Shown here piece by piece: positions 12,592-24,117 of a stretch of 64,000 nucleotides of DNA. A model generated the notes under the pieces. The model saw only the letters and a list, made by a program, of their open reading frames with translations, ran no database searches and was not told where the DNA came from. Origin of the DNA: Sphagnum compactum (taxonomy: Eukaryota; Bryophyta; Sphagnopsida; Sphagnales); NCBI GenBank assembly GCA_965153455.1, contig OZ234498.1:9300001-9364000 (forward strand). Direction: 5' to 3'. The position numbers and the translations under genes were made by a program. The first letter of the stretch is position 1. Each line of letters begins with the position of its first letter.

Positions 12592-14345
12592 TAGTACTAG
12601 TGGTCGAGATCACTTGTGGGCTGATCGCAAGAGCTGCAAGCAAGACCCACCCGCGAGCAAGCTGGTGCCGCCGGAGACAGCAAACGATCCAAGGAGATTC
12701 TCTTGTCGATCTGCTCTCGCTCGCACCCGAACAACATCTTCTTCGACGATGACCCTTCTCTGAGCTCTATTGATCCACAACTGCGGCAGGCGTCTAGAAT
12801 CAAGTCGAATGTCCTAGGTATGGTTAGCCGTAGGAGGGAGGGGATCGCACCAAAAGCACACCGGCAAGAAACGAGAGTAAGCTCATCAACGGAGTCTCGA
12901 GGAGGAGAGTAGCGCTATCGGAAGATGCCGCCGCTAGCATGCAACATTCCGCTGTCGAATTTGGGTTTGGCACCATCATGAGGTTCGACATCGCAAACAT
13001 TTGAAACCCTCGCTCTCAAGCTCCCGCATTCACAAGCTTTCTTTCTCTTTCCCTGCCTCTGTGCGTCCTGCGGCACTACGAATTGGATTTCTCCAAGAAG
13101 GAAGGAAGCTAGCAAAGTTCTATAAGAGAAATATGGTTACCCCGTCATCCTGCAGCGGAAAACACTCCAGCCGACAAAGAGAAAGAGCGGACTTTCTCCT
13201 CGTCGTTTCCGGTTGCAGAGCTGCTGCAAAACTCGTTCCCGAAAAGCCTTTCCAGCGTCGTCTAGGGCACCAGGGTCGACCCACCCACTACTAGGACGAC
13301 GCACAAGCAACCACAACAACAAGATCTATCTGCTGCAGAGCTCGTCTATACGAGCCACGAGCTTTCAACTAGAGAGAGAAGCTCTTGGGGGGGAAGGGAA
13401 GTGGAAACTCAAGGGAGCCTTGAAAACACAAGTAACCTGAAGAGAGAGAGCACAGACAAGCTGTGACTTGCAACGAATGCGTCCAACAAAAACAACGAAA
13501 CAACACCACCACCACTACCAAGACCACCAACTGCAGCAACAGAAACCTCAATATCAAAGTAGTTCCCTGAATACGATCGTCATGTCGGAGTAGGAAAAGC
13601 TCATGGGAGTCAAAAACGTCGCACAAAGACGTCAAGTCCTGCAGTAAGCTGCTAAAACTGATCTGCCTCCGCTGATGCAGATGATACTGCTGCTGCGGCT
13701 GATAGTCACTATTCTTGGATCGAAGCTGAAGCAGATTGAGATAAACGACAGTAGTATGCGGAGAGGGTTTACGGAGATCAGCTGCTGTATGCAAAACAGG
13801 TTTACACATGAAGAAGAAGAAGCTGCTGTTGCGTAATGACAACAACAAGAAGGAAGACAACATGAGCAAGACCCTTATTCTTCTGCTGCTGTTGCTGCTG
13901 CTGCTCCTCTTCGTTCTTCAGCTCCTCCTCCTTTACCACACGTCGCGAGGGAAAAAAAGAGGCAGGCATTGAGGAGAAGAAAAGAAAAGAAAAGAAAAAC
14001 ACACACACACACACACACACCCACTAAACAAAACAAAGCAAAAACACCTTCATATTCAATGATCCCTTTTTCACAAACAAAACCACGAAGCACCAACTAT
14101 CAAAAACAGAAGAATAATAAATAATAGTACGTATGAGGCTCGGAAAAGCTAACGAGAGCGATCGAGAAGGCGATGGCGGAGAGCGAGAGAAAGACAAGAG
14201 AAAGGCGATGGGGAAGAGAGAGGCGGGGAGTGCAGGCGAGAAACGAGAGAAGAGAATCAAACGGAAGGGAAGGGGGGGTCGTAAAGGAGGAGCGGGTTTG
14301 GTGGTCTGCCCGTGTTCATCCCCTGCCCGTGATTTAAATTTCCCC
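12592..14345 (-). promoter_or_regulatory. KANADI 5' leader and probable core promoter
   Basis: Read on the minus strand, 14300 down to about 14130 is extremely CT-rich, as in plant 5' leaders with Y-patches. Just upstream, near 14332-14340, is a TATA-like ATTTAAAT. Transcription could begin near 14300, giving a leader of about 1.7 kb, possibly with an intron and upstream open frames. One 166-codon frame at 13369-13869 is Leu/Val-rich and probably not a protein. An (AC)n run sits near 14000-14021. There is no expression evidence in the sequence itself, so this is inference from composition and position. Confidence 0.35.
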
Positions 14346-17240
14346 TAGGGACCACGGTAATACCACCCCTTTCCATGCGAGTCCACCCGGGATAATATTC
14401 CCCTTGGGTAATAATAATAAAGCTCTGCAAAGCCCACTTTTACCCACCCATCCACCCTACTGAGTTTACCACTCACAATCATGTTATTCACCTACTCTAT
14501 TTACACCTACAATAATGTACCTATACTCCACAATTACTCTAAATTATTTTTTACCTGCCCTTCCAAGTTTTTTTTCACTTCAATAAATTAACCCTCTCAC
14601 CCTGCTTCCCAAATGTTGTAATTGAACGAACTACTGCAGGTTAAATTCATTTGATGAATTTTGTTACCCATGTTGGTTAGGTGGGTACTCCGCTTTGGTG
14701 GGTAAGAATCACCAGTTCCAGTTTGGTTGGTTGGTTGGTTGGTTGGTTCCAACCAAACTGGAACTGGTCTCCGATTTTTTGGAACGGAACAGGAACTGGA
14801 ATGTGATTCTTTTTATTTTCTTAAAAGATTCAGGTTTTTCCTGGCTCTATTCAAGTATGGAAACCGAAACTGGAACCAAGGTTTTGCGACTAGAGTTGGG
14901 GGTTAATTAGGAGGTTAATTGGCACTTAATCACTCCCTTAAGATCCATTTTAGTAAGCACTGAATCCTAATCAAAACCGGAACCACATTTTATCTCTTTA
15001 AGAATTGGACAAGGAACCCGATTTTTTCCCCAACTCAAACCTAATTTTGTTTGATCCGACCATTTTGTGGATTTAAGGCTAAAACGGTATGTATGTTTTG
15101 TGTGGTTGGATCAATCCCAAAATCATCGATTCATCCTCAAATGGTTAAGTGAATTTAAAGACGATATACTTTTGGTCTCTTTTGGACTCTCAAGTTTTAA
15201 CTCCAAGAAATCATGGAGAATATTTCGTTGCTAGTGAATCAAGATTTGGTAACACAAGATATGTATGTTAGGTGGGGTAGTAGCTATTTGTTTGCACCTT
15301 TAGGGAATAAACCCTAAAGTTTGAAGGCTATAACTCCTCAAAACCTAAAAGCTTGAACATACTTATGAAAAGAGACAACACTTTTGGTTCCCTTTGCTGT
15401 TATAAAAGATGTTTTCAAAAACCCTAATAGCTACTAGTTATGCCATTGCCTTGAATACAATATGGATGCTAACTTTTCTTTTCAAATCAACCTAATTAAT
15501 TATGGGAACATATTGAAAAAATGTTGCATTTGCCATCATTCCCTATTAGAGGGGAAAAAAAAAATCTCTAACACATTGTACATTGAAAATTGTCACGAGA
15601 TGAATAAAAATAAAGAACGGATTACGCTCTAAGTGCACAAAAGGGATTTTCCTTTGAAGAATTATACACATACGATCATGAACATGTTGATAAATAAGTT
15701 GAGACTTCGAAATAGTAAAATTTTGAGCAGGTCAACAATGTCTTTGAAACCTAAAGGAGGTAGGTATTCAAATACTAGTCTAGTTAAAGTTTATGAACCA
15801 TGGTTAGAGTATATAGGACATCAATGGGTGCATGGACAACTTGTCCAGAGTTTTTCATTCGAAATTTGTGGGGTCATGGTTGCCAAAACTAGTTTTGCCA
15901 CCACTTTCCGTCCGTGGAATATTTCTATAAGTAGACTAGTGTGATTTTTAGCCCTGTTTTTGTTTTGCCATAGGGTATTTTTTTTTGCCTAGTCTCTTCA
16001 AGCTACAACGTCAATGAGCATCCCACCCGGATTTTGGGGCGGGTGGTCATTCCATCCAGCACTACAGGTTTTTTGTGGCCCGGAAATACGTTTCATGTTT
16101 GCTGGTTGGTCAAGAGGGGGGAAAGAAAGAAAAAAACACTTTGTTCTTTGTCTCATTAACTTTGTTTAACATCCTGTTCGTATTTGTTTGTCTAGAGGTT
16201 TTCTTTTTCACCTTTTGCATTTTCACCCCCCTCCCCCATCCCCCCTCGCCCCCCAAAAGCCCAAAAAAGCTCTTATCCATGATTCTTTTCTCCCCCATTT
16301 TCATTGAGCTTCCAAGAACATACATACATGTTTGAGGATTTGAAGTGGGGCAGTTTGAAAAGGCCAGGAGAGAGAGAGAAAAGCGGTGGGCTCTACAAGT
16401 ACTGAAGGTTCAAAAACTGCTTCTAAACAAGAGAGAAAGAATTGGACGATGGCACCGCCTCAATAACGTTACATTGTGCACAGACGATCTCTAGTTTGAG
16501 ACGAGCTGTTACAGTAGGTAAGGGTTCATCAAGGCCTCCTTTCCTTTCAGGAGGTCCTGCCCTTGCCTTATTTGATATGCTTCTTACAACTAGAGGGGTT
16601 TTGGGAACTTGATGTTCCCTTTGTGGTTCACCCTCTTGGTTGGTTCATTCGTCTTCTTGGACATGGGTCTTTCCATTGTGTTCTTTGTTTTTCCTTTTTA
16701 TTTATTTTGGGTGGTTTGGTTAGTATATGGTTAGCAAGGATTCATCACCTAGTCTCTAGTATGTCTTTTGTCTATGCCTCACCAACAAAAAAAAAAAGAC
16801 CCAAATCAACATCTTGGAATTAGTTAATGGTTCCCCAATACTACTTCTTTGCCATGATTGATTGTGTAATTGGAGTTCCTACGTCCTTATTTTAGTTCAC
16901 ACATTCCTGAAATCTTTTGTTTGAGTAAAACAATTATTTGGGAAGAATCTGGGTTGACCTTTGAAAAATCCAATACCCCCCTGGTAAACAACAAACTTCC
17001 CAAAGCTGGCAATTTATCTAGGCAGCATGACAAAGTCTTTCATGACCAAATATAGTACAAAGTACTATATATAGGTATAGGTATATATAGAGAGAGAGAG
17101 AGAGAGTCTAGACCAATAAAGTGGGTGTGAAGTAGACTTAGAAAAAAATAGAATCTAGTAATGAAGTAGAAGGGCCAAGATGGGTAATGCAAGAAATCAT
17201 TGAAAATCATCAAAAACTTCTGTTGCAACTTGTAAAAGGG
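14346..17240. other. Intergenic, no gene seen
   Basis: AT-rich sequence with no recognisable coding domain. A perfect hairpin at 14711-14768 is listed separately. Variants of the word 'GGAACTGG' recur to about 15000. A pyrimidine-rich tract of C-runs lies near 16220-16255, and an (AG)n run near 17088-17107. Confidence 0.4.
14711..14768. repeat. Perfect 20-bp hairpin with a TTGG-repeat loop
   Basis: The left arm ACCAGTTCCAGTTTGGTTGG (14711-14730) and right arm (14749-14768) are exact reverse complements. The 18-nt loop continues the TTGG repeat. Related words such as GGAACTGG occur in the following 250 bases. Confidence 0.9.
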
Positions 17241-17249
17241 AGAGAGGGC

Positions 17250-17530
17250 TTGAGTGAGCCAGCACCCACCAGTGCACCATCCAAAAAATCCCGTTCTGGG
17301 ATTTCATGGATGGGATGAAACTGTCCCCCAGGGATCAGTTTACTTGGTCAGTTTTTTTTTTTTTTTTTTGCTTCTGCTCCTTATTTTCCCAGCTAGTTTT
17401 TTTTTCCTGGCAACAGTTTTTTTATCACTTTTTTTTTGGCCCACCCCTGACCCCGAGTTTTTTTTGGGAAGCTCCTCCCTACTCCAACCACCTACCGCCC
17501 TTCTTCCTACCAACCCACCTACCTCTTTCA
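17250..17530 (-). repeat. Dispersed GGTAGGT-rich repeat, copy A
   Basis: Read on the minus strand, this segment has a GGTAGGTGG-type head, an A-rich middle with GGGCCAAAAAAAAA and a stretch like ACTGACCAAG, and the ending TGCACTGGTGGGTGCT. The same order is seen on the plus strand at about 33340-33790, and a weaker relative lies near 39480-39660. It is probably a short non-autonomous element. No terminal repeats or target duplication were fixed. Confidence 0.45.
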
Positions 17531-17881
17531 TCCTGCTGGCCCCCTCCCCACTCACCCCCTTCGATGCTCACTTCCATTGCTAGAGCTTCCGACCTAGAGA
17601 GAACTTGAATAGCTCATAGCTTCAGGAGTGCCAGGTACAGAAAAGCTTCAAGGGCTAGGAGCTTCAAGAGCGTTGCTCATTGTCATAAGCTTCAACGTGG
17701 TGGCAATAGGAGCATGAAAGCAAGAGGAGCTGAAGTGGGAACTTGAGGGTAAGCTCCCTTCTCTTCCTCCTCCATTTTTTGCATTCTTCTTCTTCTTTTT
17801 CTTTTTCTTTTCTTTGTTGTGAAGACGACGATGATATCATAATTGTATTGTCCTCGTCCTCTTCTCTTGCTTTGCAGGCGC

Positions 17882-19036
17882 AAAAAATGATGACGAATAA
17901 CGCAACTACTCATCATTTTTTTGTGATCTTGTTACGAACAAGATGATGGTGGGAAAAAAATGACAACGAACAACTACGTTGCCTGTCATCATTCTACTAT
18001 AGGTTGCAAGTGAGAAAAAACAACGATGAACAATGTAGTTAATTATCATTGTTCTGATGTGTTCTTACAGGCATGAAACAACAACGATGAGCAACATAAC
18101 TACTCGTCGTCGTTCTCCTATGGTTATGCAAGAATGAAAGAATGACGACAAGCAACCGCACTACTTGTCATAATCCTTTTTTTTGCAATTGTGAATGAGG
18201 ACGATGAATGCAACTTGTCATCCTCTTCAAGTTTCGAGGCAGGTGCAAGTAACGATAATGCTACTCGTTGTTCTAGTTATTTTCCATGAGAAATAAATAC
18301 GATGAGCAATTGCACTACTCGTCATCATCCTCTTTTTTCTTTCTTTTTTTTTTGCAATTGTGAAGGAAGATGATGAACGCAACTTGTCGTCCTCTTCAAG
18401 TTTTGAAACAAGCATAAGTAATGACGACGAGCAGCGCTATTACTCATCATCATTTTAATTCTTTTCCAAGAAAAAGAATGACAAAATGACAACGAATAAT
18501 CACATTGCTCCTCATAAAAAAAAATTCACAGTTGTGAAGCAAGACGACAAGCGCAACTCCTTATCCTTTTCAAGTTCCTATGTAAGCACCAAGTAACAAT
18601 AATTAGTAACAATACTGCTCATCATCATTCTACATTTTTTCCAAAAGAAAAAACGACGACAAACAGCTGCACTACTCGTCATCATCTTTTTTTTGTTTTT
18701 GTTTATAACTATGAAAGAAGACCATCTACGCTCGTCATTTTCTTCAAGTTCCAAGGCAACACTGCTCGTCATTGTTCTAGTTCTTTTCTAAGAATGAAAG
18801 AGCAATGACAAGAAATTGCATTGCTTGTCATCATCCTTATTTTATTTTATTTTTATAGTTGTGAAGGAAGACAATGAACACAACTTGTGGTCTTCTTCAC
18901 AGTTACAAAGCAAGTGCTAAGTAACAACAATGAATAGCACGCTGCTCGTTGTTGTTTTAGTTATTTCTTAGGTAAAAAACATGTGCGCTCATCTTCTACC
19001 GAACGACGATGAGTGTAACAACGCTCATCATCATCA
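17882..19036. repeat. Array of at least twelve degenerate hairpins (minisatellite-like)
   Basis: Short inverted pairs follow one another with the pattern AACGACGATGAGCA, 6-10 nt of loop, then TGCTCGTCGTCGTT, each with substitutions. Clear examples start near 17882, 17960, 18012, 18080, 18142, 18298, 18420, 18652, 18800, 18925 and 19000. A longer unit of about 170 bp is visible through the phrase 'GTTGTGAAGGAAGA' recurring near 18186, 18354, 18530, 18708 and 18857. T-runs separate units. There is no coding potential. Spacing and degeneracy exclude a CRISPR array. Confidence 0.75.
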
Positions 19037-19555
19037 AATTTTTTCATTTGCTGGATGTAGGTTCCTAATGGTCCTCTGCTTTGCATCCACACAGCTAATG
19101 AAAGAGTGGAAAATGAACTAGGAATTAAAATAATATTATGTTGTTTGTGTTTTTGTTATATGCAAATTCAAAAAAAAATAATGAATGCTAGAACAGATCA
19201 ACAAGTTTCAGTAGACATTATAGATGGCATGGGAGGTGTCATGAATGAAGGACATTTGGAGGCTAGGGTGATGGGATAGCAAGTGAGTGTTGAGAATGTG
19301 GTTCCATTGGTTGCGCAAATGAGATTGTTGAGGAGGAAAATGTGGAAGCAAGATGTTGGGGAAACATCTAAAGGAGATGCTAATCAAATTGAGATGGATT
19401 TGGAAAGAACTATCTTGATGATAGAGGACCAAAAATATATATAGTTCCTGCTGCTCCATTATCGGAGCAAAAGAATGCAAATGAGGATGTTGAACCTCAT
19501 GCACATATTGATAGAAGTGACATAGCCATTGAACTTCACTTATTATAATTATTAT

Positions 19556-19590
19556 CCCACCCATCCTTTCAAATGGAAAGGATGGGTGGG
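19556..19590. repeat. Perfect 15-bp hairpin
   Basis: CCCACCCATCCTTTC (19556-19570) and its exact reverse complement (19576-19590) are separated by five bases. It sits at the left border of the transposon island and could be an element end, a stop signal for transcription or neither. Confidence 0.85.
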
Positions 19591-19792
19591 GTTTACTTTG
19601 TCAAATTTGTGATTACAATAACTTCCTTAATTGTGGTCCTTAAACCTGTGCATGCCCTACCTTCCTTCTCCATGTGAGAAGGTGGGTGTGGCATTTGTTT
19701 TTGGTCTAAGTTTATGAGCAATACCTTTAGGCTTTGTAAGTGATATTATTATTTTTAGGGTTTGTTTCATTTTATGCAAATTTCAATACTGG

Positions 19793-19930
19793 AGTTTAAC
19801 AATACCTTCATTTTGTGTTTTTCTTTTATTGTCTTTCTATGCAATACCTTCATTTGGTGTTTTTTTTTTCTATGCAATACCCTCATTTTGTATTATAATC
19901 TTCTATTTATCTATGTCATACCTTCATTGT
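19793..19930. repeat. GCAATACC(C/T)TCAT motif cluster A
   Basis: Four copies of a roughly 40-bp unit with the core CAATACCTTCATTTTGTG, separated by T-rich spacers. The reverse complement of this core occurs at about 27660, so the two lie in opposite orientation. It is a member of the repeat family that punctuates 19.8-33.3 kb. Confidence 0.6.
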
Positions 19931-19984
19931 TTAAAGGATAACCTTCATCCATAATATTAAGTTTCACATTAGGTTTTTTTTTTT

Positions 19985-20870
19985 CTAAAAAAGTTAAATG
20001 TGGTTGCCCCTCCCCTGGTTGCCATAGAGGGTGTCCATTGGGCAAGGGATCGGCCCAAATTTGCTTATAAGGTTGATGGGTGCGATGCATCTTATACAGC
20101 CAAATACAACTTGGTGTGGCATTTACGAGCACATCACAATGTTACCATGGAGCTGGGCAAGCTCGAATGCCCATCTATTTGAGAACATGGCTTAAGGGTT
20201 CAAGATCACGTGACAATAAATGTGCGGGTTTTGAGCAACCCTTTAGTTCGATTTTGTCACAATGAACAAAAAACTATTATTAGGGCTAGGAGGCGCGCAT
20301 TCATGGAGTGGGATAGGTTCCAAGTTGATTTGCAATACACACTTGAGGTGCCTAAACCCGCACTTGTGAAACTAACCTCTAACCACATTCAACTTTTTAG
20401 CATGACTACATGGGGTGTGGGGCCATCCCTCTCAATGTGCAAGCCAAGCTAAAGCGTGATGAGGACCAAACATTTATGATTTGATCGACTCAAGCCGAGT
20501 ATGCAAAGGCACTCTAAGGCGCTTAGATGGAACACAACTAGAAGTCTGCATCAAATAAGGCTGTGCAACATAAAGAGATTGACATCCTTATGCAATACCA
20601 TGATTCAGAATTAATTCATGGTCAGTAAATTTCCAATAATGTCATACTAAATTTTATTTGAATTTCAAGTTTTAGAATTCATGTGCAATAGTTATTATAT
20701 TATGTTGTTTATTTTAAGGTTCGAGGCACCACCAAGGAGGTGTTTGCGGCTAATGTTGTGGATGCAACATTAGCCAATCGCAAGGTTTTTATGCGATGAC
20801 ACGCCCATGATGTAGAGGTTGCATCAGCGTGTTACATGAAGGTTAGTGGGATCCCATCCCCCTCTAGTAA
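19985..20870 (+). pseudogene. Decayed C2H2 zinc-finger gene or transposon protein
   Basis: The frame from about 20000 encodes a C2H2-like finger, GCDASYTAKYNLVWHLRAHH, whose first Cys position (five residues before the visible Cys) reads Tyr. The same decayed protein continues through 20210-20450 with one stop and at least one single-base frameshift near 20415. It then runs through a segment with several stops to about 20620. A later segment at 20720-20840 reads on after an acceptor-like TTTTAAG, also with a stop. Family and origin are unknown: it may be a host gene captured by a transposon, or part of one. It is not functional as it stands. Confidence 0.5.
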
Positions 20871-21230
20871 TGACACAAATTAGTTTATCCCATAATTTAT
20901 CCCACTTTTGATTAAGGTGTTGTTTTGGTCTTCAAGATTTAAGGTGGCAATTTATTTTTGAGGCAACCACATGTTCCCCATTTTAGGCTGGGGTTGTTTT
21001 GGACTTGGGCATTTTTTGCACATTTTTGTAACACAATGTCACCCATGTTTTTTTATTTAAAACATTTACTCTTATTTTGCACCATCTTGTGTTAATATCT
21101 GAAAATACATTCTCACATATTCTTATATGTATGCTTAATAAATTTATCAAAGCAATGATTTTAATCTAGCATTCAAACCAAAAAAATCTTTTTTTACCCC
21201 CAAAAATTAAAAGTTCATACTTAAAAAGGA

Positions 21231-21612
21231 AAGTAATACCCTCATGAGGGTATTTTAAACACCACAGATTGAATTATTTTGGTCCAGGCTACTAGAGGGG
21301 TATTGCTTGTGCCCAGAATTACTCAATGCAATACCCTTATTAGGGTATATTAAAAAAAATTGGGCTCTATAAAATGTTTAGAGAATCTTAAATGGGTATT
21401 GCATAACCTTAACAAAACTTAGAAGGAAGGCAATACCTTCATGAGGGTATTGTTTAAACACCATGGATTGAATTATTTTGGTCAAGGCTATTGAAGGGGT
21501 ATTACTTATGCCCAAAATTACTCAATGCACATACAATACCACTATTAGGGTATATTATAAATCCTTTGAGCTCCATAACATATTTAAAAAATCCTAAAAG
21601 GGTATTGTACCT
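21231..21612. repeat. GGGTATTGC tandem repeat cluster B (two units of about 190 bp)
   Basis: Two adjacent copies of a unit containing AATACCCTCATGAGGGTATT, 'GATTGAATTATTTTGGTC', 'GAGGGGTATTGCTT' and 'TTAGGGTATAT'. The unit itself contains the small palindrome around CTCATGAG. The same unit recurs in the same orientation in cluster C and inverted in cluster D. Confidence 0.75.
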
Positions 21613-22087
21613 ACGACTAATGTTCGGTACTGTTGTGCTGAAATAATTTTTTTGAAAAAAAAATAGGATCAGCATTGAAATTTATAACTTTACAAATTTT
21701 CCTTTTTTTCAAAAAATATGTTTTAAATATTTCGATAGGTTGGATGAGTTGTTGTAGTTACATGACAATTCAAAACACATCCATTCTTGAAATGTTCATT
21801 TTTAAAAAAAAATTTAAACATAAAAATGTGTCTTGGTTTTTAGCAATGAGTACCTAATTGTTTTCTTTTGTGCATCTTGTAAAAAACATAATGAAAATTA
21901 TTTATGTTTTGTTACCATTTAGTTTAGATTGTCAGTTTCAATGTTAAAGGTCATTTCATTGCCATGTGTTGCAATTTTGAACCCATGTAACATGTAAAGG
22001 TTCAAACATTTGTTTTTCAAGTCTTTGCATGATTTTGGATCATAGGCATTTTTTAATTTTTCAGATTGGCAAATTTTGAACATTCAA

Positions 22088-23866
22088 ATGGCAACCAACA
22101 AAAATCAAAAGATGATAAACTCCATTTTCAATCAAGTGAACAAGGAAGAAAGGTTGTCTATTGTAGTTCAAGATTTGCAAGCATTTTCAAAAGAGATTGA
22201 ATTGCGAGCTCAAGAAAAGGCTCAAGAAATGGAAACTGCTCTTAAACCATGAAGGCGACCTATTAAAAGACCATGAAAACAATTGTAAGCAACCTTGATT
22301 TCAAAAAAGGAAATAAAAAAGGAGAACCTTAACAATGCAGAAAGCTCCAAATCATTAAAAAAAGGACACAAGGTACTTACATAAATTGGTTTGCCTTGCA
22401 TCTTTGGCCCCCAATCTTTGCAGCAGTGAAGAAGCATTGCAATCTCACTAGTGTGCTTCACTATTTGAAGACCTTTCACAAAAAACCAGGAAAAGTTAGT
22501 GCTCCATATGATAAATTGAATAAAGGTTCTCTCTACTAATGGTTCATCCCAAGAAGGGAAATAAAACATCTAAAAAATGCCATAGAAAAAAGGACAACTT
22601 CTATGGCATCAAAGATACATTTTTCAATTCTAGAAACAAAACCAAATTTGAAAAATGAACTCATTTGCATGTTGAAAAACATGTGAGCAGTTAGACAAAG
22701 ACTTTTTGCACCCATAGTATAACCAATCATTTGAGGTCTATTTGAAAGCAAAACACCTAAATTCCTAAAAGATTTGACAAAAAGAGGAGGATTTAAAATG
22801 ACTTTAAAATGGACATGAAATTTCATGAAAACTCACTTCAATTGGTCTTATAGGGTAGCACCTATAGCAATAGGAAAGTTGCCTCAGACATGGGAGCAAG
22901 AATACATGGCAATGGCACATAGGGTTGCTTGCCTTGTGAAGGTGTATAACATACCAATGTACCTAGTTACCAACACATATCAAACTAGGGTCCACCGAAG
23001 GAAATCGAACATGGGAGACAAAAGGGTCTAAACATGTTCAGGTTTTGGGAATTGAAGACAAAAGACAAATTACTACAATTGTTTCATCTTCAGCAAAAAG
23101 GTCATTGTTACCTTTGCAAGTTGTGTTTCAAGGGAAACAAATCATACACTCCCACCCATGAATCATGGAAGAAAGCAATGTTCTTTAGTCAGTTTCCATC
23201 TTACCTGCAGTTCCAATCATTGGTCCAATTTGGAAACAAGTCAAACATTTGTCAAACACATCCTCATACCTTACAAGATGGATCAAGCGGAGAAGTTTGC
23301 TTTACTAAAAGACTAGAAGATGGTCTGGTTGATTGATTGTTGGTTAGTCCACAAAAGTAAAAAAAAATTGGATTGGATGAAGTCGAAATTCCCAAGTGTG
23401 TGTATCATTTTCATCCCAACAAATTACACGAATGTGCTTCAACCTGCTAATTTATATTCCAACACATGTTCAAGCATGCATTTAAGAAAGAGTTTCATTC
23501 ATGGACCTATTCAATAATCAAAAGCTAACTTGAAAGAGGTGAAACTATAAAAGTTGACTTTTGAATGTCAATTTTGAAACCAAACATTTGTGCACAGCTT
23601 TTTCAAGCATGGATTTATGTCCAGAACATGAATGAAATGATTTCTAAAGGTTGAGAGAAAACAGGGCTGGTAAGGAGCTTCAACATGGAGTTCCAACTCC
23701 AAGCTATGGAAGTAAACATTACTACACCTTTATTTTCAGTCACCTTCAATTTAAAACCTAAACATCAAGAGAGGAAGATGATCATGACCTTGATCCAGAA
23801 GATTCCACTTTTGAAATCATGCAAAATTATTTAGATGTTCAAATTCTTGGACCTACTTGTGAGTGA
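22088..23866 (+). pseudogene. Pogo/DDE_1-type DNA transposase relic
   Basis: One reading direction gives an almost continuous protein of about 590 codons, interrupted by some ten stops and at least two frameshifts. The N-terminus (22088-22250) is helical and charged. The middle (22370-22860) is a helix-turn-helix-like DNA-binding region. The catalytic core follows: YNIPMYLVTNTYQT near 22950, where the first catalytic Asp of the family's 'NTDQTG' reads Tyr, then DKRQITTIVSSS near 23053, WSTL-like text near 23226, LIDCW near 23325 and LQPA near 23440. The tail contains EKTGL and FNMEFQLQAMEVN near 23665-23710. Several stops are TGA/TAA where Trp or Gln/Arg is expected, fitting C-to-T decay of methylated DNA. 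Relatives are DDE superfamily endonuclease transposons. It is inactive. Confidence 0.75.
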
Positions 23867-23963
23867 ATGCTCCAATGGTATGTTCTATGTCTCCTGCACA
23901 TAGGAAAAACAAATGTTGGTGTGAATTGGTCATCATGCTCCCATTAGGAAACAATTTGATTTT

Positions 23964-24117
23964 CACTACAACAAAAGGTGTCCCTATACGCCAAGTGATT
24001 TCACTGGAGTTTGAGTGAATTCACTGGTTGTAATGAACAGGGACCAATGAAGAAGTAGTGAATTCACTGGTCTAGTGAACGGGGACTAGTGAACTACACC
24101 CACATTTTGTAGTAGTG
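23964..24117. mobile_element. CACTA-type MITE, 154 bp
   Basis: It begins CACTACAACAAAAGGTG and ends CACATTTTGTAGTAGTG, which is an imperfect inverted copy starting with the CACTA signature. It is flanked on both sides by TTT (23961-23963 and 24118-24120), the 3-bp target duplication expected of CACTA elements. The interior has inverted words TTCACTGG / CTAGTGAA. It has no coding capacity. Confidence 0.85.

Noticed and set aside
11456-12594. Long plus-strand frames rich in Cys, Ala and Leu
   Set aside because: They are antisense to KANADI exon 1 and arise from its CAG/GCT repeats.
13369-13869. 166-codon Leu/Val-rich minus frame
   Set aside because: Low-complexity, in the presumed KANADI leader, with no domain; at most an upstream open frame.
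17882-19036. CRISPR-like array
   Set aside because: Units are degenerate, palindromes are imperfect, spacers are irregular and the DNA is a plant nuclear genome.
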